Origin: Paenibacillus albicereus
GTDB taxonomy: Bacteria; Bacillota; Bacilli; Paenibacillales; Paenibacillaceae
Direction of reading: 5' to 3'
Length of the DNA stretch: 64,000 nt
Assembly: GCF_012676905.1 (NCBI RefSeq)
Contig: NZ_CP051428.1
Location: forward strand, 535,501-599,500
Within the stretch, counting starts at the first letter, position 1. Every line of letters begins with the position of its first letter. The notes beneath the pieces are model-generated. The model saw nothing but the letters and a program-made list of their open reading frames with translations, searched no databases and was not told the DNA's origin. The position numbers and the translations under genes were made by a program. This document shows, piece after piece, positions 1 to 8,531 of the stretch.

Positions 1-1
1 G

Positions 2-538
2 AACGTCGAAGAAGCCAAGACGCTGCTGGCCGAAGGCCTCAAGGAAGAAGGCATGGCTTCCTTCCCGGCGACGACGCTCATCTACAACACGTCGGACAAG
101 CATGCTAAGATCGCCACGGCCATCACCGAAATGTGGAAGCAGAACCTCGGCGTTGACGTGAAGACCGAAGTCCAGGAATGGAAAGTATTCCTCGACAACC
201 GCACCAACCTCAAGTACGACATCGCTCGTGCCGGCTGGGGCGCGGACTACAACGATCCGATGACGTTCCTGGACCTCTACATCACGGGCAGCGGCAACAA
301 CGACATCGGCTACAAGAACGCCGACTACGACAAGCTGATCAAGGACGCTTACGCTTCTGCCGACAAGGCGGAGCGCGTGAAGCTGCTCGCTCAAGCGGAA
401 AAAATCCTGATGGAAGACATGGCCGTCATGCCGGTTTACTATGACACCAGCTCCTCCCTCGTCAAGGATTACGTGAAGGATGCCTTCATGACGTACAACG
501 GCAACATCAACTACAACTACGCTTATATCTCCAAATAA
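2..538 (+). CDS. Peptide ABC transporter substrate-binding protein, C-terminal fragment
   Basis: Coding sequence is open from base 2 and stops at TAA 536-538; the start lies outside the window, so only about 178 C-terminal residues are seen. They match the C-terminal lobe of SBP_bac_5 (OppA/DppA-type) receptors, including the typical GWGADYNDPMTFLDLY stretch and a KILMEDMAVMPVYY segment near the end. Such proteins are secreted lipoproteins that capture peptides outside the membrane and hand them to the permease. oppB, oppC, oppD and oppF follow on the same strand, which supports the role. A hairpin just downstream (568-636) probably separates receptor from permease expression levels. The peptide specificity cannot be read from this fragment. 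Confidence 0.9.
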   Translation, partial: NVEEAKTLLAEGLKEEGMASFPATTLIYNTSDKHAKIATAITEMWKQNLGVDVKTEVQEWKVFLDNRTNLKYDIARAGWGADYNDPMTFLDLYITGSGNNDIGYKNADYDKLIKDAYASADKAERVKLLAQAEKILMEDMAVMPVYYDTSSSLVKDYVKDAFMTYNGNINYNYAYISK

Positions 539-567
539 GCTTACCGCCTGAGCAACTGACAGAGAGA

Positions 568-640
568 AGAAGGGACCGCGGCAGGAGCCGTCGTCCGGCG
601 CTTTCCGGCGCCGGACCGTCTCCGGACGTCCCTTCTTTCT
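568..640 (+). terminator. Intercistronic hairpin, probable partial terminator between receptor and permease genes
   Basis: Two nested stems: outer AGAAGGGAC (568-576) with GTCCCTTCT (628-636) and inner GTCCGGCGC (593-601) with GCGCCGGAC (608-616), followed by TTCTTT. The T tract is interrupted, so read-through into oppB is likely. Hairpins at this place commonly let the receptor be made in excess of the permease. Confidence 0.65.
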
Positions 641-676
641 TTGCGGTTGGGCAAGGTAATGAAAAGAGGTGCTGGA

Positions 677-1603
677 ATGATTCGATTCATTGGCCGGAGA
701 TTCCTCAATATTCTCCTGTCCCTGTTTGTCCTTGCGACCCTGACCTTCTTCCTCATGCAGGCGGTGCCGGGCAATCCGTTCCTGGATGAAAAGACGCCGA
801 AGGCCGCGCAAGAAGCCCTCAAGGCCTTCTACGGCCTGGATAAGCCGCTCTGGCAGCAATATTTCGTCTACCTGGGCAATATCGTGCAGGGCGATCTCGG
901 CATCTCCTACAAGACGCCGGGCCAGACCGTCACGCAGATCATCTCCCAGTCGTTCCTGTACTCCGCCAAGCTGGGCATCTTCGCGATCATCGTCTCGGTC
1001 ATCGTCGGCGTCGCGCTCGGCATGATCTCCGCGATGTACAACCGCAAGCTGATCGACAAGCTCGCTGTCGTGATCTCCATCCTGGGCATCTCGATCCCGA
1101 ACTTCGTCGTCGCGTCCGTCACGCAATACTACATCGGCGCGGAGTGGAGATGGCTGCCGGTATCCGGCCTCAACTCGCCGCTCGGCTACATCCTGCCGAC
1201 GTTCGCGCTGTCGGCGCTGCCGATCGCGTTCATCGCGCGGCTGACCCGCTCCTCCATGCTGGAGGTGCTGACGGCGGACTACATCCGCACCGCCAAGGCC
1301 AAGGGCATGTCGCCGCTGCGCATCACGCTCCGGCACGGCCTGCGCAACGCGATCCTGCCGGTCGTCACCTACCTCGGACCGATGAGCGCCAACATCATCA
1401 CCGGCGGCGTCGTCGTCGAGAAGATCTACAACGTCCCGGGACTCGGCCAGTTCTTCACGAACAGCGTCACGAACCGCGACTATCCGCTCATCATGGGCAT
1501 CACCCTGTTCTATGCGGTCATCCTGATGTTCGCCCGCTTCCTTGCCGACATCGGCTACGCGATGGTGGATCCGCGGATGAAGAAGAGCAACAAGGGAGGC
1601 TGA
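677..1603 (+). CDS. oppB: Oligopeptide ABC transporter permease, OppB/DppB type
   Basis: 308-residue inner-membrane permease of the BPD_transp_1 family, the usual length for OppB/DppB. It begins MIRFIGRRFLN and carries the N-terminal helix and long extracytoplasmic loop typical of OppB. The EAA-type coupling loop is visible as YIRTAKAKGMSPLRI, followed by RHGLRNAILPVVT. An in-frame TTG at 641 and ATG at 659 are possible, but the ATG at 677 has an AGAGGTG ribosome site about six bases upstream and gives the canonical N terminus. It is followed after 6 bp by oppC and forms the transmembrane heterodimer with it. Confidence 0.93.
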   Translation: MIRFIGRRFLNILLSLFVLATLTFFLMQAVPGNPFLDEKTPKAAQEALKAFYGLDKPLWQQYFVYLGNIVQGDLGISYKTPGQTVTQIISQSFLYSAKLGIFAIIVSVIVGVALGMISAMYNRKLIDKLAVVISILGISIPNFVVASVTQYYIGAEWRWLPVSGLNSPLGYILPTFALSALPIAFIARLTRSSMLEVLTADYIRTAKAKGMSPLRITLRHGLRNAILPVVTYLGPMSANIITGGVVVEKIYNVPGLGQFFTNSVTNRDYPLIMGITLFYAVILMFARFLADIGYAMVDPRMKKSNKGG

Positions 1604-1609
1604 TCAACA

Positions 1610-2551
1610 ATGGACCCAATCAAGGAAACGAAACGGCCTCTTCCCGATCCGAAGAAGTTCGTGCCGCTGAAGAAGCGTGATTTCGCGCAGCAGCAGATGG
1701 CGCCGAGCTACACGACCTGGAAGCTGGCCATGATGAAGCTGACGGCCAACAAGTTCGCCATGGCCTCCGGCATCGTGCTGCTGCTGATGATTATCATGGC
1801 GATCATCTATCCGCTGTTCACGCCGCATGACTTCCGCTCGCAGTCGCTGATGGATACGTTCCTCGCCCCCGGCGGCACGCACTACTTCGGCACGGACGAG
1901 CTCGGCCGCGACCTGTTCGCCCGCGCTTGGAAAGGCGCGCAAATCTCGCTGACGGTCGGCATTGTCGCCGCCATCGCCGACGTCATCCTCGGCATCATCA
2001 TCGGCGGCATCATGGGCTACTTCGGCGGCAAGGTCGACGAAGTGCTCAACAAGATCAGCGAAATCCTGTACTCCATTCCTTACCTGCTCGTCGTCATCCT
2101 GCTCGGCGTCGTGCTCGGCCAAGGCATGTGGACGCTGATTATCGCCCTGACCGCGACGGGTTGGATCAACATGGCTTGGATCGTGCGCGGCCAGATCATG
2201 CAGCTCAAGAACCAGGAGTACGTCCTGGCAGCCCGCGCCATGGGCTCCGGCGGCTTCCGCATTCTGTTCAAGCATCTCATCCCGAACACGATGGGCCCGA
2301 TCATCGTCACGATGACGCTGACCGTACCGAGCGCCATCTTCGCGGAGGCGTTCCTCAGCTTCCTCGGCCTCGGCGTTCAATCTCCGGCTGCATCCTGGGG
2401 CGTCATGATCAACGACTCGCTCACGAGCTGGACGATCTATCCGTGGACGCTGCTCTTCCCGGCCGGCATGCTCTGCTTGGCCATGCTCGCGTTCAACATC
2501 TTCGGCGACGGACTGCGCGACGCTTTCGATCCGAAGACACGGGTGGAATAA
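1610..2551 (+). CDS. oppC: Oligopeptide ABC transporter permease, OppC/DppC type
   Basis: 313 residues with an extended cytoplasmic N terminus (about 45 residues, Lys/Pro rich), one helix (GIVLLLMIIMAIIYPLF), then a BPD_transp_1 domain with an EAA loop containing VLAARAMGSGGFRILFKHLIPN-like residues, as expected for OppC. GGGAGG lies just upstream of the ATG at 1610. It should pair with OppB to form the peptide channel. The 140-bp gap before oppD contains an imperfect hairpin (GGGCC/GGCCC near 2637-2654) but no T tract, so transcription probably continues. Confidence 0.93.
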   Translation: MDPIKETKRPLPDPKKFVPLKKRDFAQQQMAPSYTTWKLAMMKLTANKFAMASGIVLLLMIIMAIIYPLFTPHDFRSQSLMDTFLAPGGTHYFGTDELGRDLFARAWKGAQISLTVGIVAAIADVILGIIIGGIMGYFGGKVDEVLNKISEILYSIPYLLVVILLGVVLGQGMWTLIIALTATGWINMAWIVRGQIMQLKNQEYVLAARAMGSGGFRILFKHLIPNTMGPIIVTMTLTVPSAIFAEAFLSFLGLGVQSPAASWGVMINDSLTSWTIYPWTLLFPAGMLCLAMLAFNIFGDGLRDAFDPKTRVE

Positions 2552-2691
2552 AGCCGGCCCCGACCATGAACGTTCTGCCGCCGCCGGCTGCCGGTGAAGG
2601 CAGGGCGGCAGGCATTCCGATAGGACTTTCCGCAGCGGGCCTTGCGCGGCCCCTGCGTCCAGCAACCGATAGATGAGGAAGGTGAAGCACC

Positions 2692-3669
2692 ATGGAACCG
2701 ATTCTTAAAGTCGACGATCTGCGCGTCTCGTTCCGCGTGCGCGGCGGGGAAGTCCAGGCCGTGCGCGGCGTGACCTTCGAGATGGCCAAGGGCGAGGCGC
2801 TCGCGATCGTCGGCGAATCCGGCTCGGGCAAAAGCGTCACGGCCCAGTCGGTCATGCGCCTCATCCCGACGCCTCCCGGCACGTACAAGGCCGGACAGAT
2901 CGTCTTCGAGGGCAGCGACCTGCTCAAGAAGACGGAGAAGCAGATGGAGTCCGTGCGCGGGCGCGACATCGGCATGATCTTCCAAGACCCGATGACGTCG
3001 CTCAACCCGACGATGACGATCGGCTCCCAGATCGTCGAAGTGCTGACGCGCCACCAGAAGCTGAGCAAGGACGCCGCGAGCAAAAAAGCGATCGACATGC
3101 TCCGCCTCGTCGGCATTCCGAATCCGGAAGCCCGCGTGAAGCAGTATCCGTTTGAATTTTCCGGCGGCATGCGCCAGCGCGCGATGATCGCCATCGCGCT
3201 CAGCTGCGATCCGACGCTGCTGATCGCCGACGAGCCGACGACCGCGCTCGACGTGACGATCCAGGCGCAGATCCTGCAGGTCATGAAGGACATGCAGGAG
3301 AAGCTCGGCACGTCGATCATCCTGATTACGCACGATCTCGGCATCGTCGCGGACATGTGCGACAAAGTCATCGTCATGTACGCGGGCCAGGTCGTGGAGC
3401 GCGGCAACAAGTTCGAAATCTTCAAGTCGCCGCAGCATCCGTACACGCAGGGCCTGCTCAAATCGCTGCCGCGGCTGGACCAGCGCAAGGACGAGCCGCT
3501 CATTCCGATCGAGGGCACGCCTCCGGACATGGCCAGTCCTCCGCACGGCTGCGCGTTCGCCGCACGTTGCCCGTACGCGATGGAAGTGTGCCTGGAGCAG
3601 GATCCGTACATGTTCACGCACAGCGATACCCATGAATCCAAGTGCTGGCTCCACGCCAAGCCGGAGTAA
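2692..3669 (+). CDS. oppD: Oligopeptide ABC transporter ATPase, OppD/DppD type
   Basis: 325-residue ABC ATPase. Walker A is GESGSGKS, the signature is FSGGMRQR, Walker B is LLIADEPTTALD and the H-loop is ITHDLG. The C-terminal oligo_HPY region carries the Cys-rich block GCAFAARCPYAMEVC plus a later Cys, typical of peptide transporter ATPases. The start is supported by AGGAAGGTGA upstream. It energises peptide import together with OppF, encoded 12 bp downstream. Confidence 0.95.
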   Translation: MEPILKVDDLRVSFRVRGGEVQAVRGVTFEMAKGEALAIVGESGSGKSVTAQSVMRLIPTPPGTYKAGQIVFEGSDLLKKTEKQMESVRGRDIGMIFQDPMTSLNPTMTIGSQIVEVLTRHQKLSKDAASKKAIDMLRLVGIPNPEARVKQYPFEFSGGMRQRAMIAIALSCDPTLLIADEPTTALDVTIQAQILQVMKDMQEKLGTSIILITHDLGIVADMCDKVIVMYAGQVVERGNKFEIFKSPQHPYTQGLLKSLPRLDQRKDEPLIPIEGTPPDMASPPHGCAFAARCPYAMEVCLEQDPYMFTHSDTHESKCWLHAKPE

Positions 3670-3681
3670 GGAGGAGAACCG

Positions 3682-4653
3682 ATGGCAAGCCAACCGAACG
3701 CGATGCTCGAGGTGGACAACCTCAGCAAGTTTTTTGAAGTCGGCAAGGGCAAGACGCTCAAGGCGGTCAACGGCCTGAACCTGTCCATCCGCAAGGGCGA
3801 GACGCTCGGCATGGTCGGCGAGTCCGGCTGCGGCAAGTCGACGGCCGGCCGCACGATCATGCGCCTGTACGAGCCGACTTCCGGCGAAGTGCGCTACAAC
3901 GGCTCCAACATCTACGATCTCAAAGGCTCCAAGCTCAAGGCGTTCCGTCGCGAGATGCAGATGGTATTCCAGGACCCGTACGCTTCGCTGAACCCGCGCT
4001 GGACGGTCGAGAATATCATCGCCGAGCCGCTGGACATCCACAAGCTCGTGTCGAGCCCCAAGGAGCGCAAGGTCGCCGTCGAGCGCCTGCTCGAGAAGGT
4101 CGGCCTGAATCCGTCGCATCTGACGCGCTACCCGCATGAGTTCTCCGGCGGCCAGCGCCAGCGCATCGGCATCGCCCGCGCGCTCGCGGTCGATCCGAAG
4201 TTCATCGTCGCCGACGAGCCGATCTCCGCGCTCGACGTGTCGATCCAGGCGCAGGTCGTCAACCTGCTGCAGAACCTGCAGCGGACCGAGGGCCTGACCT
4301 ACCTGTTCATCGCGCATGACCTGGCGATGGTCAAGCATATCAGCGACCGCATCGCCGTCATGTATCTCGGCAAGCTCGTCGAGATCGCCGACAGCGAGGA
4401 CCTGTACGCCGATCCGCGCCACCCGTACACGCAGGCGCTGCTCTCGTCGATCCCGATCCCGGATCCGGAGGTCGAGGCCAACAAGGAGCGCATCGTGCTG
4501 CGCGGCGACCTGCCGAGCCCGATCAGCCCGCCGAGCGGCTGTCCGTTCCGCACGCGCTGCCCGGCTGCGACCGAGCGCTGCGCGGCCGAGGTGCCGGAGC
4601 TGCGCCAGGTCGGACCGAACCCGTCCCACTGGGCCGCTTGCCATTATGCCTGA
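3682..4653 (+). CDS. oppF: Oligopeptide ABC transporter ATPase, OppF/DppF type
   Basis: 323-residue ABC ATPase: Walker A GESGCGKST, signature FSGGQRQR, Walker B FIVADEPISALD, H-loop IAHDLA, and a C-terminal oligo_HPY domain with GCPFRTRCPAATERC. TAAGGAGG overlaps the oppD stop and precedes the ATG at 3682. It is the last gene of the operon; a strong intrinsic terminator follows ten bases after the stop. The substrate (oligo- or dipeptide) is not determinable from the ATPase. Confidence 0.95.
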   Translation: MASQPNAMLEVDNLSKFFEVGKGKTLKAVNGLNLSIRKGETLGMVGESGCGKSTAGRTIMRLYEPTSGEVRYNGSNIYDLKGSKLKAFRREMQMVFQDPYASLNPRWTVENIIAEPLDIHKLVSSPKERKVAVERLLEKVGLNPSHLTRYPHEFSGGQRQRIGIARALAVDPKFIVADEPISALDVSIQAQVVNLLQNLQRTEGLTYLFIAHDLAMVKHISDRIAVMYLGKLVEIADSEDLYADPRHPYTQALLSSIPIPDPEVEANKERIVLRGDLPSPISPPSGCPFRTRCPAATERCAAEVPELRQVGPNPSHWAACHYA

Positions 4654-4662
4654 TCGTTTTCA

Positions 4663-4705
4663 GCCTCCGCTTTCCCGCTTGCCGGGAGGGCGGAGGCTTT
4701 TTTTT
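4663..4705 (+). terminator. Intrinsic terminator of the opp operon
   Basis: GCCTCCGC (4663-4670) pairs with GCGGAGGC (4690-4697), with an inner CCCG/CGGG stem, followed by eight T (4698-4705). Confidence 0.92.
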
Positions 4706-4722
4706 GGATGCGGACGGCCCGG

Positions 4723-4941
4723 CTAGCTGCGGAGCCAGGACAGGAGCGCGCGGCCGGCGCCGGGGCGCATCGAGGCTGTCCGTCCATCCCGCCTAAGCTC
4801 ATAAGGATGCGGCTGCGCGGCGGCTCCCGGAAGCGGCGGCCCGGCCGCTGCCGCAAGCCACGGCTGCTCTGCCGGTCGGCCCGACTGCTTGTGGTGCCGC
4901 CTCAGCTCCATCTCGTATCGATATAGGTCCTCTGCCATCAT
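4723..4941 (-). CDS. Small protein of unknown function (72 aa)
   Basis: Reads from ATG at 4941 to TAG at 4723. The start is supported by a near-consensus AAGGAGG (4951-4957) nine bases upstream. The product begins MMAEDLYRYEMELRRHH; the N-terminal third is charged and probably helical, the rest is rich in Ala, Gly and Pro, and it ends in a basic LLSWLRS tail. A second ATG directly follows the first. It is convergent with the opp operon and divergent from the esterase gene. I do not recognise the family. The ribosome site is the main argument that it is real. Confidence 0.6.
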   Translation of the reverse strand: MMAEDLYRYEMELRRHHKQSGRPAEQPWLAAAAGPPLPGAAAQPHPYELRRDGRTASMRPGAGRALLSWLRS

Positions 4942-5191
4942 AAAGGGGTTCCTCCTTCGGTCGCGGCCAAGCGGGGAAGCGTCATCCCTTCCCTTGCCTG
5001 CCGGCCTTTGATCTGCTTCCAGCTTAACCGGCCGCTGTGACAACAGGGTGGCAGCAATCGAAAAGGGCGGAACAAATGTTCTTGGCCGGAGAGATGTGGA
5101 TGGGTAATGGATAAGGATGCGTTGACGAGAAGCAGGCGGAGCAGGTACCCTTTGCACAGAAGGAAGCCCGAGCGGGCGAGGAGGCGGGACG

Positions 5192-6217
5192 ATGAATTCT
5201 TATGCGGGCATACCCGGCAACACCGAGCTGAACCATCTCCAGCGGCGCAAGATGGAGCTGCAGCTGTACATGCCGCCGCTGACGATGGAAAAGGAGAAGA
5301 GCGAGGCATTCTGGCAGCCGCGGCTGGAGCGGGCTTGGAGCAAGCCGCTGCATGAAGCGCGGACGCGAGTGGACGAAGAGCTGTTTCCCTGCGCGGATGT
5401 GTACCGAATTACGTATGAAGGCTACGACGATACGCCGGTAAGCGGGCTTTACCTGGTGCCCAAGGAAGAGGCGCGAGGAGGGCGGCCCGTTCCCTGCATC
5501 GTCGTCTACCCCGGCTACACGGCAGGGGCCGGCTATCCGGAGGATCACGCGGGCTGGCTGCTGGCGGGTTATGCCGTGCTGGCCGTCGATGCGAGAGGAC
5601 AGGGAGGCGAGACGGGCAGCCTGCTGCCGTCCGCGCATGGCATGGCGAAGGGATGGATTACGCAAAATCTGCTCGACGGCCCGGATCGGACCTATTATAT
5701 GGCGCTCTTCGTCGACAGCCTCAAGGCGCTGCAGGCAGCGGCCTCGCAGCCGGAGGTCGACGCGAGCCGGCTCGTTCCGTGCGGAGGCAGCCAAGGGGGC
5801 GGGCTGGCGCTGGCGGCAGCCGCGCTTTGCGGGCTGGGGGAGTTTCCGGAGATCGGCTTGGCGGCCGTGCTGGCCGATATTCCGAACCTGTGCCATGTCG
5901 ACCACGCGATCTTCAGCTCGGCCGGCTCGCTGTCGGAGGCCGGCCAGCTGGCGAGCCGCAAGCCGGAGGAGCTGTCGCGGCTGCTGGAGCATCTCGCTTG
6001 CTTCGACAACATGAACCTGGCTTGCCGGATCGCGGCGCCGGTGCTCGTAAGCGTCGGCTGGAAGGACCCGATCTGTCCGCCGGAGACGGTCTATGCGGCG
6101 TTCAACCGCATCCATGCGCCCAAGGAGATCCGCGACTATCCGTTCCTCGGCCATGAAGTGAGCGGCGCGCATCGCCGGGACAAGCTGCGGTTCGTGCTGG
6201 AGCATGCGGGGCGTTGA
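5192..6217 (+). CDS. Acetyl-xylan-esterase-like alpha/beta hydrolase (AXE1 family)
   Basis: 341-residue cytoplasmic alpha/beta hydrolase without a signal peptide. Family marks are the oxyanion-side PCIVVYPGYT, DARGQGGETG, the nucleophile elbow GGSQGG (Ser about 194), the acid loop VGWKDPICPP and a C-terminal GHEVSGAH histidine. These match the AXE1/cephalosporin-C deacetylase group that removes acetyl groups from xylo-oligosaccharides and other small esters. GAGGAGG precedes the ATG at 5192. A weak promoter candidate is TTGACG (5122-5127), 18 bp, TACCCT (5146-5151). It stands alone, with no xylan genes nearby, so the natural substrate is open. Confidence 0.85.
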   Translation: MNSYAGIPGNTELNHLQRRKMELQLYMPPLTMEKEKSEAFWQPRLERAWSKPLHEARTRVDEELFPCADVYRITYEGYDDTPVSGLYLVPKEEARGGRPVPCIVVYPGYTAGAGYPEDHAGWLLAGYAVLAVDARGQGGETGSLLPSAHGMAKGWITQNLLDGPDRTYYMALFVDSLKALQAAASQPEVDASRLVPCGGSQGGGLALAAAALCGLGEFPEIGLAAVLADIPNLCHVDHAIFSSAGSLSEAGQLASRKPEELSRLLEHLACFDNMNLACRIAAPVLVSVGWKDPICPPETVYAAFNRIHAPKEIRDYPFLGHEVSGAHRRDKLRFVLEHAGR

Positions 6218-6283
6218 TGCGGCCGTACGGCCGCGCAGCTTGAGCGGAACGAAGGCTGGCGATGCCGTCATCCGATTGGAAGA

Positions 6284-6320
6284 GAAGCCCTCCGGCCGCG
6301 CGCAGCGGCAGGAGGGCTTC
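6284..6320. terminator. Hairpin between convergent genes
   Basis: GAAGCCCTCC (6284-6293) pairs perfectly with GGAGGGCTTC (6311-6320). It lies between the esterase (+) and a minus-strand membrane gene. The T tracts are weak on both sides. Confidence 0.5.
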
Positions 6321-6352
6321 GGCATGTGCAGGCCGCTGTCCGGAGCAGGACG

Positions 6353-6613
6353 TCAAGACGCCAGCTTGACCAGGGCGAAGACGACCAGCAGCGCGAGCGA
6401 GAACAGCGAGTAGAGGCGCAGAGCCTTTTCGGCAGGCGGTCGGCGCACTTCTACGAGCAGCAGGACGAGCACCTGTCCAAGCGCGTAGCCGGTATCGACG
6501 GCGGCATTGAGCCAGGAGCGATCGGAAAACTCCTTGATGTCCAGGGCATAGGCGGCCAGAAAGATATTCGTGGCCGAAAAGACGAAGCTGGCCAGGAACC
6601 AACGCAGGGTCAT
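6353..6613 (-). CDS. Small membrane protein of unknown function (86 aa)
   Basis: Starts MTLRWFLASF at 6613, with AAGGAG about ten bases upstream, and stops at 6353. Hydropathy by eye gives three membrane segments (about residues 5-25, 43-56 and 66-85) linked by short charged loops (DIKEFSDRSW, EVRRPPAEKALR). It lies 20 bp downstream of another small membrane protein gene on the same strand and is probably co-transcribed with it. I do not recognise a family. Confidence 0.7.
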   Translation of the reverse strand: MTLRWFLASFVFSATNIFLAAYALDIKEFSDRSWLNAAVDTGYALGQVLVLLLVEVRRPPAEKALRLYSLFSLALLVVFALVKLAS

Positions 6614-6633
6614 CGGCGGACGCTCCTTCCGGA

Positions 6634-6951
6634 TTAGAGAAAATAAACGGCGGCGCACAGCAGCAGGCTCGGCAGCGCCAGCAGCAGGCAGCGGGCCGAC
6701 CAGTCGTTGCGGCGCCGCAGCGATTCGCCGTCGTCGGCGTAGGTGCCGACCCGCCGAGAGTCTCCGCCGATGAACGCTCCGGAGAACAGCATCGCGAGCA
6801 CGAGCGGAACGCCTCCGCTCCAAGCCGATGCGCGGACCAGCGAGGCTTCTCCGCCCACGAGGCCGACGGCTCCGGCAGCGGCCGCGAGGCCGAGTCCGGC
6901 GCAGAGGAAGACGAGGGTGATGCGCTTTATGAAGCAGACCTCCTTTTCCAA
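6634..6951 (-). CDS. Small membrane protein, resembles DUF5316; start codon uncertain
   Basis: Hydrophobic protein with three likely membrane helices and a conserved-looking SGAFIGGDSRRVGTY loop, followed by RRRNDWSARCLLLALPSLLL. From memory this resembles the DUF5316 family of Bacillales, about 90-100 residues long. The interval given uses the TTG at 6949-6951 as a conventional start, but that codon has no ribosome site. A strong AAAAGGAGGTC lies further in, eight bases before an ATA codon (6928-6930), which would give exactly 98 residues. No ATG or GTG fits. The gene either uses a rare ATA start or carries a point change. Confidence 0.65.
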   Translation of the reverse strand: MEKEVCFIKRITLVFLCAGLGLAAAAGAVGLVGGEASLVRASAWSGGVPLVLAMLFSGAFIGGDSRRVGTYADDGESLRRRNDWSARCLLLALPSLLLCAAVYFL

Positions 6952-7007
6952 GTTGTACGCGGCAGGGCGGCGGTTTGTTTCTTTTCCCTGAAATGGGGTC
7001 AACAGGG

Positions 7008-7040
7008 AAAAGCCATTCTGCTTTGGGCAGAATGGCTTTT
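7008..7040 (-). terminator. Strong bidirectional terminator hairpin after pspA
   Basis: A perfect 14-bp stem, AAAAGCCATTCTGC (7008-7021) with its complement (7027-7040), with a five-base loop and A/T tracts on both sides. It sits downstream of the minus-strand pspA-like gene. Confidence 0.85.
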
Positions 7041-7189
7041 GGCCGTAGGGGCGAAAGCGTGGGAGCCTGGGAGCCGGCTCTTGTCGGGGCACCACGCATG
7101 GGCGCGGGATGAGGCTCATGCGGGCCGACATCACGCCGATTCGAGTGTATGCGTCAGGTCATGGGTTTGCGAGAAGCGCAAGACTTGCT

Positions 7190-7903
7190 TTAGTCGCCTT
7201 TCATCTTGCGGCGCAGCTCGGCGAGCTGCTCGTCGATGGCGGCGGAGCGGCCGTTGTCCTGCGGAGCGGATGGAGTGGATGAAGCGGTCTCGTACCCGCT
7301 CCCATAGCTTGAGGAGCCGGCCGACGGGCCTTTGTAGTCCCGGCTCAGGCCGAGCTGGGCTTCCCACTGGAGCACCTTTTCCTCGATGCGGTCGAAGCCG
7401 CGGGAGGCGCGTCCCGGCTCGAAGCCGTGGCTGAAGCTCGGGGCGGTGCGCTCGGCGGCCGCCTCGGCTTTTTGAATGCGCTCGCTCAGATCGTTGCGCT
7501 TCTGGACGAGGCGCTGCAGCTCTTCCTTGGCGGAATCCAGGCGAATCTCCAGCTCGGCAGAGGCATGCTTCGCGTGCTCATGCAAGCGGCGGTATTCCTG
7601 CTCCTGCTCGGCATAGCGGAGCTTCGCCTCTAGCGCGGCGCGGGCTTCCGCCTCGCGTCCGTCCCGCAGCGCCTCCTCGGCCTTGGCCTGGTTGTGCTGG
7701 GCCAGCTGCGTCACTTCCTCCAGGCGGGAGCCGTACGAGCGGGCAGCCGCTTGCTGGCGCTGCAGCTCGGTTTTCATGCCGTCGATCTCTTCCTCCATGT
7801 TGCGGATATATTGGTTCATCATCAGCGTCGGGTTTTCCAGCTTGTTCAGCATTTCGTTGGCGGTTGCTTTGGTCAGGTTGAGAATTCGGTCGAATACGCT
7901 CAT
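7190..7903 (-). CDS. pspA: PspA/IM30 family membrane-stress protein
   Basis: 237 residues starting MSVFDRILNLTKATANEMLNK, the classic amphipathic N-terminal helix of PspA/Vipp1 proteins. A long coiled coil follows (about residues 25-150, with repeated Glu/Ala/Arg/Lys heptads) and then a Ser/Gly-rich segment and a final charged helix (IDEQLAELRRKMKGD). These proteins oligomerise on the inner face of the membrane and protect it under envelope stress. The AAGGAG site is well spaced. The pspC-like gene lies 80 bp upstream on the same strand, forming a compact psp operon. No stress-sigma promoter could be assigned. Confidence 0.9.
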   Translation of the reverse strand: MSVFDRILNLTKATANEMLNKLENPTLMMNQYIRNMEEEIDGMKTELQRQQAAARSYGSRLEEVTQLAQHNQAKAEEALRDGREAEARAALEAKLRYAEQEQEYRRLHEHAKHASAELEIRLDSAKEELQRLVQKRNDLSERIQKAEAAAERTAPSFSHGFEPGRASRGFDRIEEKVLQWEAQLGLSRDYKGPSAGSSSYGSGYETASSTPSAPQDNGRSAAIDEQLAELRRKMKGD

Positions 7904-7983
7904 GGATACACGCTCCTTATCAGGTTGAAGGGAATGGGAAGTCTTCTAATGAAAGCTCGGCTGTGGGACGGAAAGGCGGGCGG

Positions 7984-8208
7984 TTAGTTGTAGAAAGGCT
8001 CCCGAGAAGGAGGGCCGTTCCACTCCGGCTCTTTTGGCAGGACGACGCTGGCTGCGGCGTAGAGCAGCAGGCCCGTGCCGCCGCTGAAGACGCCGACGGC
8101 GATGAAGCCGATCCGGACGAGTCCGGTATCGATGCCGTACGTGCGGCCGATTCCTCCGCACAGCCCCGCGATTTTGCGGTCAGTACGGGAGCGATACAAG
8201 GTTTTCAT
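7984..8208 (-). CDS. pspC: PspC domain protein
   Basis: 74 residues, MKTLYRSRTDRKIAGLCGGIGRTYGIDTGLVRI..., with the diagnostic 'KIAGLCGGIG' start of the PspC domain and one long membrane segment (about residues 30-57). PspC proteins are small membrane partners of PspA-type stress systems. The start at 8208 is preceded by GAGGAG; upstream in-frame codons lack family similarity. It is the first gene of a two-gene operon with pspA. Confidence 0.9.
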   Translation of the reverse strand: MKTLYRSRTDRKIAGLCGGIGRTYGIDTGLVRIGFIAVGVFSGGTGLLLYAAASVVLPKEPEWNGPPSREPFYN

Positions 8209-8531
8209 GACGGTGTCAGTCTCCTCTATATGCGGCACGCCGGCTGCCCGGCCGTGCGGCTTGATGTCCTTATTGTACCTCCATGCCCGGCTGCGCCGAC
8301 ACGGCCCCACGAATGGAATCCGACCTGGACCCGGGACCGGGATCGGCTCGGACGGAAGTTGTGCGCGGCGAGCAATGGAGGGGCAAAGCGCGTCAATGGA
8401 AGGAGATTGGGACTGGAGAGGCTTCGCTTCTGCGGCGGCCTGCTCCTAGCCGCTGGAACGCATGAAAAGCGGTCGCCGTGCGCAAGCTATCGGGGCAAGC
8501 CCATCATCCACGAAAGAGGTGCCGATCATTC
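8209..8531. other. Intergenic region between divergent psp and spore-protein genes
   Basis: About 320 bp with no convincing gene. A TACAAT (minus strand, 8272-8277) could be the -10 of the psp operon, but no good -35 precedes it. No clear sigma-G promoter was found for the spore gene. Confidence 0.4.

Noticed and set aside
641-676. Upstream TTG and ATG starts for oppB
   Set aside because: They lack a well-placed ribosome site, and the ATG at 677 gives the family N terminus with AGAGGTG upstream.
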